From: Candidatus Hodarchaeota archaeon
GTDB taxonomy: Archaea; Asgardarchaeota; Heimdallarchaeia; Hodarchaeales; Hodarchaeaceae
Direction: 5' to 3'
Assembly (NCBI GenBank): GCA_016840285.1
Contig: JAEOSR010000134.1
Span: forward strand, 1 to 64,000
Length of the DNA stretch: 64,000 bases
The notes under the pieces are model-generated. The model made no database searches. It saw only the letters and a program-made list of their open reading frames with translations, and was not told where the DNA came from. This document shows, piece by piece, positions 24,049 through 33,010 of the stretch. The position numbers and the translations under genes were made by a program. Numbering within the stretch: the stretch's first letter is position 1; each line of letters starts with the position of its first letter.

Positions 24049-25605
24049 TCAAGTAACGGGTACCCCAAGGAATTTCAATCTGCCTGCTGCAAGTTCAATG
24101 ATCGTTGGACCATCACGAAAGAGATAAAAGGCTACAGCTATGTGAATTGTGACAGTATTAGTCGCTATGCTGCCCCCTTCATCCGCAATAATCGCTGTCA
24201 CGTTATGTACACCTGGAGAAAGCTGACTCAAGCTGACTGTTAAGGTTGAGGGAAGCCACCACTTATTAAACATGTGGGAACCGTTTTTAATTAACACTTC
24301 ATCAAGATAGATCTTATAGGAACCTTGAACAGGGTGTTTTGTTCGAAAATTATACCAAGTCTGCCAATTGACTGCCACATTCGGTGTTGTTGTCCATTCA
24401 GTAGAATTTATCGTTGGTGTGAATCGAAATCGTTCCATACGATAAATTCCGTACATGTATTCCTCTGTAGTCGGAAAATTCAATTCCCATACAATGTCTC
24501 CCGTATTATTTACTTCCACCAGTCTAGGACCGATGTCTGTATTGGGATGTGTTTGTGTGCCAAATGTTCCTAAGCGATTTCCATTGGGAAGACGATCAGC
24601 ATCACCCCAAATGTTACTGTAATACTCCTCGGGAGCAGTCCATACCCATGATTCATGTGCCGTCATTGCAGTTTCATTTACTATAATTTCTACGATACGA
24701 GATCGATGATTGTCTCCTTTTGTTTGGTTGTGCATGTCATTGTCAAATAAGATGAATGTATTGCTATCTACCTTTTCTACTGAATGTGCGTGAAAGAAAA
24801 GGTGGTTTCGCGGTTTTCCTTGTAAGTTAAAGAGATCAAAGTCTCCATACGCTCCTAATGCCCAGAGAACTTCCTTAGTTTTATGGTCAATCTTAAAAAA
24901 AGTGTTACAGTTACGGGACATGTAATATAGCACATCCTCCTCAGGGTCATAAAAAACGGTATTCCCATGGGTAAGATCTCTTCTTTCTCCTGCATACATG
25001 TCTTGATATGGGCACCACCATGATGTGTTAATAAAATCTCGCGTGTTGAGAGACCACTTTTGGTTTCCATGCCAACTGTATTCGTGTATTCGATCAAATC
25101 CGTATTTGTGACCATCTGGCATTTCTATTGAATACCAGCTCATGGTAAAAAAGGTATTATTGTTTGTATTATACTCAAGGTCATGATGACCTCTAAAACC
25201 TAAATCAAGTGTGGTATTGGTAACGAAATTCCATAATACTGCTCCATCGTCAGCACCAAGTAAAACTGTTGTTGTATTGAATAATTCTACAGGATAGACA
25301 TCCAGTCCTCGAGGTTCTTTAAGATAATCTTTTGCAATAATTACTTCTCCCTCCATATCAGTAATAAGTAGTGTCAAACTCCTTTTAGACTCATTTTGTA
25401 AACTGTTTTTTTCAAGCACAAATAAGTTATAGCCCTCAAATACGTCACTATCAGAAGTGTGATGATGATTATTATTTTCAGATTTGGTATTCAAATAGTT
25501 CAAAACATAAATGGTACCAGAAAGAACAACAAAAAAAGAAATTATCGATAGAACAGTTATTGCACGATAATGATCTAAAACGATCCTTTTTACAGTACTT
25601 TTCAT
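24049..25605 (-). CDS. Arylsulfotransferase-like (ASST family) beta-propeller protein
   Basis: 518 residues. One N-terminal membrane helix (AITVLSIISFFVVLSGTIYVL) puts the rest outside the cell. The propeller repeats carry typical family motifs: GHHDLEYN, LTHGNTVFYDPEEDVLYYMSR, FKIDHKTKEVLWALG, FFHAHSVEK and LFDNDMHNQ, then RIVEI and GDIVWELNF. Arylsulfotransferases move sulfate between phenols; the histidines in GHHD and HAHS lie where the catalytic His sits. A C-terminal Ig-like domain (about 430-505) ends the protein. In archaea the substrate is unknown and a binding-only role is possible. Confidence 0.75.
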   Translation of the reverse strand: MKSTVKRIVLDHYRAITVLSIISFFVVLSGTIYVLNYLNTKSENNNHHHTSDSDVFEGYNLFVLEKNSLQNESKRSLTLLITDMEGEVIIAKDYLKEPRGLDVYPVELFNTTTVLLGADDGAVLWNFVTNTTLDLGFRGHHDLEYNTNNNTFFTMSWYSIEMPDGHKYGFDRIHEYSWHGNQKWSLNTRDFINTSWWCPYQDMYAGERRDLTHGNTVFYDPEEDVLYYMSRNCNTFFKIDHKTKEVLWALGAYGDFDLFNLQGKPRNHLFFHAHSVEKVDSNTFILFDNDMHNQTKGDNHRSRIVEIIVNETAMTAHESWVWTAPEEYYSNIWGDADRLPNGNRLGTFGTQTHPNTDIGPRLVEVNNTGDIVWELNFPTTEEYMYGIYRMERFRFTPTINSTEWTTTPNVAVNWQTWYNFRTKHPVQGSYKIYLDEVLIKNGSHMFNKWWLPSTLTVSLSQLSPGVHNVTAIIADEGGSIATNTVTIHIAVAFYLFRDGPTIIELAAGRLKFLGVPVT

Positions 25606-25662
25606 TGTGAGGCGCCAGTCAAGTAAGTTATCTTAAAATTGGAGTAGCTAGGAAGAATTGAA

Positions 25663-26292
25663 TTACTCTGAATTCCTTAAATGCGTTGTCTTATTGAGTT
25701 TTACTAAACGAAATGTATTGTCAGGATTATACTCTATTTGAGTAATTGAGCCTGTGTTCACATGGAAATCCCAGAAGTGAGAAGGATCTAATTTGAATAA
25801 GTATAGTAGTATGTGGATAATGACAATTCTATGTGTAATTAAGGCAACGTGGTTTTCAGTTTCTGTCTGATTACGTAAGTGTATAAACAAGCGATGTATT
25901 CTGCTTAATACATCATAGAAAGTTTCACCATTTGGTATTAAAAACGTATTAGGATTAGTGTACCAACGTTTTCTTTCTTTGACTGTTTTGAATACATCCT
26001 TGTGAAACTTTCCTTGCCAATCTCCAAAATTTAATGTAATTAATAGGGATTCTTCAATGAATTGGGCTTTAGGATGAAATTGTTTAGTAATTTCAGCAGT
26101 TTCTTTTGCTCTTTGTAAGCGACTGTAGTAAATGGAATCCAGAGGGATAGATTTTAGGGCTAATGCAATTGCTTCAGCTTGTTGAACACCAATTTTTGAA
26201 AGAGTTATGTCATACTGCCCACGAAATCGTGGCTCACCAATATTAAATTCAGTCTGACCATGTCTAACGATATATATTTGCAAATGAATCAT
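25663..26292 (-). CDS. Histidine phosphatase (phosphoglycerate mutase-like)
   Basis: 209 residues, start right at the first strand. The catalytic signature IYIVRHGQTEFN (6-17) with its phospho-accepting His is followed by RLQRAKETAEI, GDWQGK, PNGETFYDV and ALITHRIVI. This matches cofactor-dependent mutase or alpha-ribazole phosphatase (CobC)-like enzymes, which hydrolyse phosphate esters. Broad-specificity phosphatases have the same motifs. It follows the arylsulfotransferase-like gene by 57 bases on the same strand. Confidence 0.85.
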   Translation of the reverse strand: MIHLQIYIVRHGQTEFNIGEPRFRGQYDITLSKIGVQQAEAIALALKSIPLDSIYYSRLQRAKETAEITKQFHPKAQFIEESLLITLNFGDWQGKFHKDVFKTVKERKRWYTNPNTFLIPNGETFYDVLSRIHRLFIHLRNQTETENHVALITHRIVIIHILLYLFKLDPSHFWDFHVNTGSITQIEYNPDNTFRLVKLNKTTHLRNSE

Positions 26293-26370
26293 CCTAGGTG
26301 TGTAATATGGCTCAAGTTCTCTTTAAGTATTGTTTTCTTAAATGATTTTAAAAAAAAGTCTTAGTTTAAC

Positions 26371-27468
26371 CTATTCCAAATCAATTAGATACTTCCCCCA
26401 AACACGTAGTACTTGATTCATCCGTTCATCTCGTAGTAATTCCAGACTCTCCAATCCTTCCCCAAAAGCAAGCTCTAGATCCTCACTTCCTTCCCCAAAA
26501 TAAGTGTCTAAAAGGACTTCAGCAGACAAATAGTCCAACTTTTTTTGACTGAATTGAAGGATCTCTTCAATAATCAATTCTTTGATACCAACAGACATAT
26601 CTTTTATTATAGAGTAGCTAGTCTCAAAAAAATATTTCTGAAAACGTCTCCTGAGCAATAAATCAATCATGAATGATGCATCAATAGCCATGAAGTAATT
26701 CCCTCCATAAACAAAACGTACTCTTCGAATTTGGGTACTACCAAAGGAAATATATTTAGGTTTCGTACCCCCAAAGAGAGTAGAGATGAATTCAATGATT
26801 GCAGCGAAATACCCACCTATAACCAAGTCATTTTTGATATTGTATGAGAATGGAATACTTCCCCCACCTACTTCAGAGATCAAACACCAGCTGGCTGATG
26901 GTAAATAATCAATCGGTTCAATCTGTTTTCTTAGATAAAAATGAAGCATTAAACACTCTTCAAATTTGAGGGTTGAAAAATTGCTTCCTGACCTTCCCAC
27001 AATCGTATAGATCAAATCATCTTTGAGATACACATCATTAATATCTAGAATGATATCTCTATATTTCTTTTCAATTACTCGCTTTCCTTTTTCATCTAAA
27101 TCAGTTATAGTGTTTGCATAGAGAATTGAAGCTTGGCCCACTAATACAGCAGTCATCATTTCTTTAATATCAACGGGAATTCCTCCTTGAGCTGCGATTA
27201 AAAGGAGTGTTGTAGCGGGATCACTAATTACCAAGAGAAATTGATCCTGTAACGAAACGATAAAGATTTCAGAGGCTTTCAATCCACTGTGTTTTTGTAA
27301 ATCAAATGTTATACTCGCGATGCCTTCACCGAATATTTCTACTCCCAAATTGCCAAGGCCCACTAGAAAATTGAGTACAATCTTTTGAAATTCAGTGCTC
27401 GGATTGCCAAACGTCCATTTGATTTCAGTTCCCTCAACAAAAAGAGCCCAATTCTCTTTCACTTGCAA
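26371..27468 (-). CDS. Two-domain longin/roadblock-like protein
   Basis: 365 residues. Two alpha/beta units are visible: about 1-140 (FLVGLGNLGVEIFGEGI, FIVSLQDQFLLVISDP) and about 195-330 (LISEVGGGSIPFSYN, IGGYFAAIIEFISTLFGG, PKYISFGSTQIRRVRFVYGG, NYFMAID). The second is a good match in pattern to Asgard longin-like proteins that start with a strand, a Leu-rich helix and a five-stranded sheet. Such proteins may regulate small GTPases. The short repeat FGEGSEDLEL / FGEGLESLEL near the C-terminus is unusual. The fold is inferred. Confidence 0.5.
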   Translation of the reverse strand: MQVKENWALFVEGTEIKWTFGNPSTEFQKIVLNFLVGLGNLGVEIFGEGIASITFDLQKHSGLKASEIFIVSLQDQFLLVISDPATTLLLIAAQGGIPVDIKEMMTAVLVGQASILYANTITDLDEKGKRVIEKKYRDIILDINDVYLKDDLIYTIVGRSGSNFSTLKFEECLMLHFYLRKQIEPIDYLPSASWCLISEVGGGSIPFSYNIKNDLVIGGYFAAIIEFISTLFGGTKPKYISFGSTQIRRVRFVYGGNYFMAIDASFMIDLLLRRRFQKYFFETSYSIIKDMSVGIKELIIEEILQFSQKKLDYLSAEVLLDTYFGEGSEDLELAFGEGLESLELLRDERMNQVLRVWGKYLIDLE

Positions 27469-27603
27469 GATAGTACACTTTCATTTATTCTAATTCAACT
27501 TATACCATCTGTTTCCAACAGTTGAATATATATATAAATTAGTCTAATCCAAAATAATGCTATATAGAAATTAACTAGAATAGCCCAAATTGAGCTGAGA
27601 CAA

Positions 27604-28389
27604 TTGAGTGATAAATCATTTCAATATCAAGAATCAATAGATTTTCACACTCATCTTCCCCTTAGCCCTATCGTATCTTTTACTCCAGAAATAACAAAAC
27701 TTCCTGATTTTGATGAATTTCTAAAAGCATTGAATGATGCTCATGTAACTGAGGCAGTTTTATTCTGTGGGCCTAAAAAAGGAGCCATGAGAGAGGAAAA
27801 TGAGAACCTAGCTAAACGAATTCACTCGCTTCAACGTCGTTTTATACTCGTAGCTTGGTTGAATCCAAAATACGATACTGCTGCCGATCTTCAAGATTTA
27901 GTTAAAGAAAATGATTTTCATGGCTTGAAACTTCATCCTGTATTCGATAAATACAAGCTTTCAGACCCAATTGTGAAACCTCTTGTTGAAAAATCTATTG
28001 AACTTGAAGTACCGATTATGATCCATTCTGGATGGGGACCAGAGGGCCGTGTTCAGGATATTGGAAAATTAGCCGAGGAATATCCTGATGGAACATTCGT
28101 ATGTTGTCATATGAAGGAAGAATACGGTCTTAACGAACGTTTTTCTCATATAGAGATGGCAGCTCACCAAACTAATGTTTATCTCGAAAGCTCCTATATT
28201 CCTCATCCCCGCCGCTTAGGAGAAGCAGTGGAAATTCTTGGAGCAGAACGAATATTATTTGGTTCTGATTATCCATGGGGAGCTCAGAATATAGGTTGGG
28301 AGAAATCAAAGGTGACAGCAGCTCCAATATCTTATGATGATAAAAAGAAGATTTTAGCAGAAAATGCTAAGAAACTCCTTAATCTTTAA
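27604..28389 (+). CDS. Metal-dependent amidohydrolase (amidohydrolase 2 family)
   Basis: 261 residues, TTG start. Metal ligands of the TIM-barrel family are visible: DFHTHLPL (12-19), GLKLHPVF (about 109), MIHSGWG (about 140), VCCHM (about 164) and LFGSDYPWG (about 220). Relatives are decarboxylases or hydrolases of aromatic or cyclic acids. Key ligands are complete, so it is probably active; the substrate is unknown. It is divergent from the longin-like gene at 26371-27468 with an AT-rich intergenic region. Confidence 0.8.
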   Translation: MSDKSFQYQESIDFHTHLPLSPIVSFTPEITKLPDFDEFLKALNDAHVTEAVLFCGPKKGAMREENENLAKRIHSLQRRFILVAWLNPKYDTAADLQDLVKENDFHGLKLHPVFDKYKLSDPIVKPLVEKSIELEVPIMIHSGWGPEGRVQDIGKLAEEYPDGTFVCCHMKEEYGLNERFSHIEMAAHQTNVYLESSYIPHPRRLGEAVEILGAERILFGSDYPWGAQNIGWEKSKVTAAPISYDDKKKILAENAKKLLNL

Positions 28390-28406
28390 CCATTCGTTCA
28401 GTTCCT

Positions 28407-28958
28407 TTAAGCTTCACCCAGCTTCTCAGTCGACTGCATCAATTCAGCGATATTGGATGGTGTGAAAAATCCATCAAAATCACCAAACCTTTGAATATAT
28501 TCGATAATATGATTAGTTGTTTCAGTTGGCGTCGTGAAGATTTGTAGTATCCCCTCCTCCTCGCTACCAATGATTTTTTCTGTAGTGAAATCGATTCTTC
28601 TTTGTTTTTGGACATCCACCACCCTTCTAATATCCTTTACAAGAAAAGCTAAATGATGAACTCTAGAGCCAAACTTTTGACAATACTGCTCAACAACAGA
28701 GTCGTCAGTTATCCCCTCGGAGATTACAATAACAGGAAGAGTTTCATGAAGCTGAATACATGTAGTAATGGCATTTGCATTAAGCACTTTGAAGTTTTTG
28801 AATTCTCGATATGGGGGTATAGTATTCATTAGTTCATCAATGAACCTTCTTCTTTCCCCTTTTTTCACTCTATAAGCTATATGATCAAGTTTTATAATCA
28901 AATTATCAATTTCTGAAGCTTCAGGATCTTTTTGTCTTTGAATTAAATCATCTATCAT
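28407..28958 (-). CDS. VOC-family (glyoxalase/HPPD-like) protein
   Basis: 183 residues. Two beta-alpha-beta-beta-beta modules: the first from KLDHIAYRV, the second from RVHHLAFLVKDI. The C-terminal IIEYIQRFGDFDGFFTPSN recalls the end of hydroxyphenylpyruvate dioxygenase (EIIQR, then the GF segment). VOC enzymes bind one metal through His/Glu pairs; His in DHIA, His in HHLA and the final Glu of IEYI would be ligands. At half the length of HPPD, a methylmalonyl-CoA epimerase-like or lyase role is equally possible. Confidence 0.65.
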   Translation of the reverse strand: MIDDLIQRQKDPEASEIDNLIIKLDHIAYRVKKGERRRFIDELMNTIPPYREFKNFKVLNANAITTCIQLHETLPVIVISEGITDDSVVEQYCQKFGSRVHHLAFLVKDIRRVVDVQKQRRIDFTTEKIIGSEEEGILQIFTTPTETTNHIIEYIQRFGDFDGFFTPSNIAELMQSTEKLGEA

Positions 28959-29233
28959 CTTTTCTCTGACCTTAAGAACAGTTCTCTAACCCTCATAACT
29001 ACTTTTGCAAGATTTCTGGAATAGGGTTCGATAAATTGCGTATTTTTTTTTAAAATACAATTTCTTTATGGTGACGTATAAGGAATACAAAACAAAATAC
29101 TACAGAAACGACCAAATATAAAATTATCGAATACTTCAATGGAGGAAATGAATGAGAGTATTTCAAAGAGAAAAAAGCAAAATTATGATTGTATGACTAG
29201 AAAGATGCTTGAATTACCTATATTTTGACTAAA

Positions 29234-30064
29234 TCAATCGAGAAGTTGGTCAAGTTGCCATCGTTTATTCTCTATGACTTTTCGAGCATTAGGAGATAAA
29301 TGAGGAAAAGTAAAACATGGGTAACTGGGCAGAATCTGGTAGAGCGCCTTTGTTGCGATGGCTCGGGCCCAAACTTCGGGTTTCTTCACATACCGTGCTT
29401 TTTCAGTTCTAATAAATTTCCGTGCAATGAATAACGCAGTTTGTTTAACGTGAAAAATCTCTTTTTTCGTACAATTTTCTAGTACTAATTCTTTATTCAT
29501 AATCTGAACAACAGTAGAAATAATCGCTGCTTGATGATTTCTGGCACGAATTTTGATCCATTGGCCTTGTAAACCTGGGATAATCCGAATGAGTTTTAAC
29601 TTCCAGGACCTTACATCATTCTTATTTATGTCAATATGAAGATAGTGATTTATTTCCTCTAATGTTGAATCAAGAAGAGTTAAACCACGAAAAGTTAAGT
29701 ACAATTCAATATATCCTAAGTAAGAACAAACTCGATCTTCATAAGAATTAATCCTTAATTTGACAATATCCCGTTTTCTGAAGACGACAGTAATTTCTAG
29801 AAGCCATTTGAGTGGAAAAAATTCACTTAATTGAGACGCAATTCGCATATTGACCTGAAATCGTTCATCAAAATTAGTTTCTTCATGAGTAATCTGATTA
29901 TGTAAAGTGGATATTCGATTGTAAGCTTTTTTTAAGGTATTGCCTCTCTCACGCATGAGAGAACCAAGAAACCAAGTCTCATGTTGTTCACGTGAAATAT
30001 GAAAGTCATCGGATTGGTTCTTTCTTTCAAACTGTTGTTCAACAAGCTTACTAGGGATTTCCAT
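29234..30064 (-). CDS. Divergent TFB-like protein (cyclin repeats, no zinc ribbon)
   Basis: 276 residues; ATG 30064 is chosen because GGAGGT lies seven bases upstream. No CxxC zinc ribbon is present. The sequence is all-helical with two cyclin-like stretches, RVCSYLGYIELYLTFRGLTLL...EEINHYL (about 120-165) and AAIISTVVQIMNKELV...KKEIFHV (about 190-225), and ends in VIENKRWQLDQLL, reminiscent of TFB's RNRYKELV tail. TFB cores bind TBP and promoter DNA. The similarity is weak, so it may instead be an unrelated helical protein. A palindromic upstream region suggests regulated expression. Confidence 0.4.
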   Translation of the reverse strand: MEIPSKLVEQQFERKNQSDDFHISREQHETWFLGSLMRERGNTLKKAYNRISTLHNQITHEETNFDERFQVNMRIASQLSEFFPLKWLLEITVVFRKRDIVKLRINSYEDRVCSYLGYIELYLTFRGLTLLDSTLEEINHYLHIDINKNDVRSWKLKLIRIIPGLQGQWIKIRARNHQAAIISTVVQIMNKELVLENCTKKEIFHVKQTALFIARKFIRTEKARYVKKPEVWARAIATKALYQILPSYPCFTFPHLSPNARKVIENKRWQLDQLLD

Positions 30065-30124
30065 AACCCAAACCTCCAAATTCATGAGCTTATAAAGATA
30101 ATAAAATTTATCAATATATCTTTT

Positions 30125-30165
30125 ATAAAGATTATTATCTTTATATAGGCTTTTTATAGGCTTTT
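30125..30165 (-). promoter_or_regulatory. Palindrome and direct repeats upstream of the TFB-like gene
   Basis: A perfect inverted repeat at 30125-30144 (8-bp arms ATAAAGAT / ATCTTTAT, loop of four) is followed by two direct copies of TATAGGCTTTT at 30144-30165. Read on the minus strand they give A/T-rich TATA-like boxes just ahead of the 30064 start. They look like operator plus promoter, perhaps for autoregulation. Confidence 0.4.
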
Positions 30166-30353
30166 TAGAAACCAATATTAGAATCAATAATCAATTATAA
30201 AATTTTGTGTAATCTAATCAATCAGAAAAAAAGCCAATTTTTTTGTCAAAAAACGAGAAAACAGATTTATTAATAACAGATTATTATAGAAGATGCCATT
30301 TAGATACTTTGTTGAGGTTCAACAACATGTCTAATTAGCCTTTTTTTTGTTAA

Positions 30354-32111
30354 TCATTCATTCTTCTTTGAGTTTATCAGCCACCATCCCTTACCTTGGA
30401 GCTTCTGATTACCAATTCCTATTATGTCCACATTTACTACTTCAAAAATATCTCCCACATGTCTTCTTAGAATTTTTTCAATATTTTCAGGATTGAAATT
30501 CATCAGTAAATGAGATTTTTTCAGTTCCTCATATAAAATCGGATCTAACGTGTTTTGGATATCCGTATAATGAGTTGGTTCACCTCTCTCCATGATTATC
30601 CCCTTTGTAATGTCAACAATTAGCTTTTCAACTTGATTTGCGTCAATGGATTTATAGGATATGATATCAATTCTCCGTCTCGGCTTTCTAAATCTGAAAA
30701 AGTAATCCCCTCTTTGTGAGCCAAATGGTTGAAGGAAACTCTTTGCAGAGGCTCTGGGAGGGGGTTGATAAACGATTTTTTCAAACTCAAAACCATTCAT
30801 TAATACGGATCTAAATAGTATGTTACGATATTTCAAATTGGGATTATGGAATGTAACAATACAATAACCTTCTGGCTTTAACCACTGAAATATTTTCTTA
30901 AAAGCTATTTGCAACATTCGTTCATATTCTACGTCGGATTTTTTCTGACGAGGATTCGTGATAATTTCTGCTCGGGCAATGTTGTCAAAATTATCCATTA
31001 ATTGAAGCCAACATCCCCACATGTAGAGTAATTCTCCATACTGAATCGAGTAACCATAGGGAGGATCAGTTATTACAAGATCTACACTTTCTTCTGTGAT
31101 CTCTTCAACCTTATTAATCGATGACTCTATTAACAAATAATCGTTTTTTTGTCCTTTTATTAAATCTTTAAAACTTGATGCTTGAGTTTTCTTCTTAAAA
31201 CTTTCACGTAAGTTCTCCTTTGCCTTAACTAAACCTTGGCGACCTACTACTGCTCGTTCAAAAAGATTCCAAACATTTGATTCCATATTATTTGGACAAA
31301 ACCAATAGCTTTGCTGTACCCAGGCGGAACTGTATGGACGCGAGGGTCGTACAGGAGTCATCTTAGAGGCTAAATGGGTCATCGAGGAAAAAGCGAACTT
31401 AAAAACCTCTTGAAGCTCTGAATCGTCAATTTTCTTTATCTGATCGTATAATTTTGCCAGAGAAATAAGATTTCTTCTGCTAAAAATTTCATCAACAGAA
31501 TTAAATCGTTCCTTTTTCAAAAATGGTGTCTCATCACTATAATAGAGTTTATTTACTGGATACCAATATCGACAATCACCATCATCGTCAAAAAATTCGA
31601 TTGTTTCACCATCTTCAATTTTTTTCAATAATTTTAGATCCATTTCATTAACAGGACTAATATTTCTACCGTGTTCAGTACATTCATATCGAACATCTAT
31701 TAGATCTTTGTCTTTCCAAGTGAAACAAATTGCAGATACGCTTTCCCCACAATTACGACAACTAGTTTGATATAATCTAGTAATATCAGTTTTTACTTCA
31801 GCTTCAATTCGATTAAACTCTTTAATAATCCTATCTAAGCTAGAAACATGTTTTAATGTGTTTCTTGTGATGAAAATCGATACTGGATTGATATCAATTC
31901 CGACAGCTTTCCGTCCTAATCTAATCGCCTCCCCAATCATCACACCACTGCCACAAAAAGGATCACAGACAATATCTTCTTTTTCAGAGAAAGTTTGGAT
32001 ATATTCTCGAATGACATCCTCTTGTTTCCGGGCAAAAAACTTATGCATAACGTACATTGGTAAATGACCAGAAGTTGGTAATGCGCCATTTATATCCCTT
32101 TTTTCCGTCAT
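30354..32111 (-). CDS. DNA methyltransferase (N4-cytosine/N6-adenine type)
   Basis: 585 residues. HKFFARK (23-29) and CDPFCGSG (49-56) form the AdoMet site, with GIDINP after it; DPPYGYSIQYGELLY (about 348-362) is the catalytic motif IV. An inserted Cys cluster (CRNCGE, then CTEHG, about 120-150) may bind zinc. The motif order (FxGxG first, DPPY later) and the long spacer with target recognition part match the DUF1156-like group. No restriction endonuclease is adjacent, so it may be an orphan methylase for regulation or defence; an RNA methyltransferase is less likely. Confidence 0.8.
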   Translation of the reverse strand: MTEKRDINGALPTSGHLPMYVMHKFFARKQEDVIREYIQTFSEKEDIVCDPFCGSGVMIGEAIRLGRKAVGIDINPVSIFITRNTLKHVSSLDRIIKEFNRIEAEVKTDITRLYQTSCRNCGESVSAICFTWKDKDLIDVRYECTEHGRNISPVNEMDLKLLKKIEDGETIEFFDDDGDCRYWYPVNKLYYSDETPFLKKERFNSVDEIFSRRNLISLAKLYDQIKKIDDSELQEVFKFAFSSMTHLASKMTPVRPSRPYSSAWVQQSYWFCPNNMESNVWNLFERAVVGRQGLVKAKENLRESFKKKTQASSFKDLIKGQKNDYLLIESSINKVEEITEESVDLVITDPPYGYSIQYGELLYMWGCWLQLMDNFDNIARAEIITNPRQKKSDVEYERMLQIAFKKIFQWLKPEGYCIVTFHNPNLKYRNILFRSVLMNGFEFEKIVYQPPPRASAKSFLQPFGSQRGDYFFRFRKPRRRIDIISYKSIDANQVEKLIVDITKGIIMERGEPTHYTDIQNTLDPILYEELKKSHLLMNFNPENIEKILRRHVGDIFEVVNVDIIGIGNQKLQGKGWWLINSKKNE

Positions 32112-32264
32112 TTTAACGTCTCTTTGGATATCAGGTTGAGAGTCACATCGAAGATAGATCTAATTCAGAAAAAACGTCTTATCCGTACTTATGATAGTGA
32201 GCTATTTAATATTCATCCTCTTAAATTGCAGTCCTATCAGATATGAGCATTGGAGTAGTTAGTG

Positions 32265-32885
32265 ATGAAAAAGATTGACTTCAAAAAGGAATTGAAAGAT
32301 TATTACTCAGATGTGTCTCCCAAAGAATTCACTATTGTGGATGTTCCTCCTCTGAACTTTCTTATGATAAATGGGCTGGGATATCCTGGTACTTCGCAAG
32401 AATATCAAGATGCTATGCAAACACTCTATCCTCTATCTTATACGTTGAAATTTATGATGAAGAAGAAAGGAAAAGACTACGTGGTAATGCCAATAGAGGG
32501 ATTATGGTGGGCTGAGAATATGAACGTGTTTACTGAAGCTTTCATGGAAAAAAAAGATGAGTGGTTATGGACTTCGATGATCATGCAACCTGATTTTATT
32601 ACACAACAACTTTTGGACCAGGCAATTGAAGACGTGAGAAAGAAAAAAGATCCGCCAGCTATTGATAAGCTTCGGTTCGAGAAATACCATGAAGGTCTTT
32701 CCGTTCAGATATTATATTTTGGCTCTTATTCCGATGAGGGTCCAACAATCTCTCGAATGCATCAATATGCCGAAGATCAAGGATATCGATTACGAGGTAA
32801 GCACCACGAAATCTATCTTTCTGATCCTCGGAGAACAAAACCCGAAAGGCTTAAAACTATCATTCGACAACCCATAGAGAAATAA
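32265..32885 (+). CDS. GyrI-like small-molecule binding domain protein
   Basis: 206 residues from ATG 32265. The sequence KEFTIVDVPPLNFLMINGLGYPG, then VVMPIEGLWW, then SVQILYFGSYSDEGPTISRMHQYA and HEIYLSDPRR matches standalone GyrI-like proteins. The fold binds hydrophobic small molecules and some members hydrolyse cyclopropane or organic esters. There is no HTH domain, so it is not a full regulator. It is divergent from the methyltransferase gene across about 150 bases. Confidence 0.75.
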   Translation: MKKIDFKKELKDYYSDVSPKEFTIVDVPPLNFLMINGLGYPGTSQEYQDAMQTLYPLSYTLKFMMKKKGKDYVVMPIEGLWWAENMNVFTEAFMEKKDEWLWTSMIMQPDFITQQLLDQAIEDVRKKKDPPAIDKLRFEKYHEGLSVQILYFGSYSDEGPTISRMHQYAEDQGYRLRGKHHEIYLSDPRRTKPERLKTIIRQPIEK

Positions 32886-33010
32886 TCTATTTTAGTTTCC
32901 TCATTTTTTAAAAATTAAGTTATTAGATTTCTTGATAGAGGAACCTCTTTTAAGAAAAATTCTTAGAGGGGAGAGAAAAAACAGAGACAACTTACAATGG
33001 AGTCAAAATA

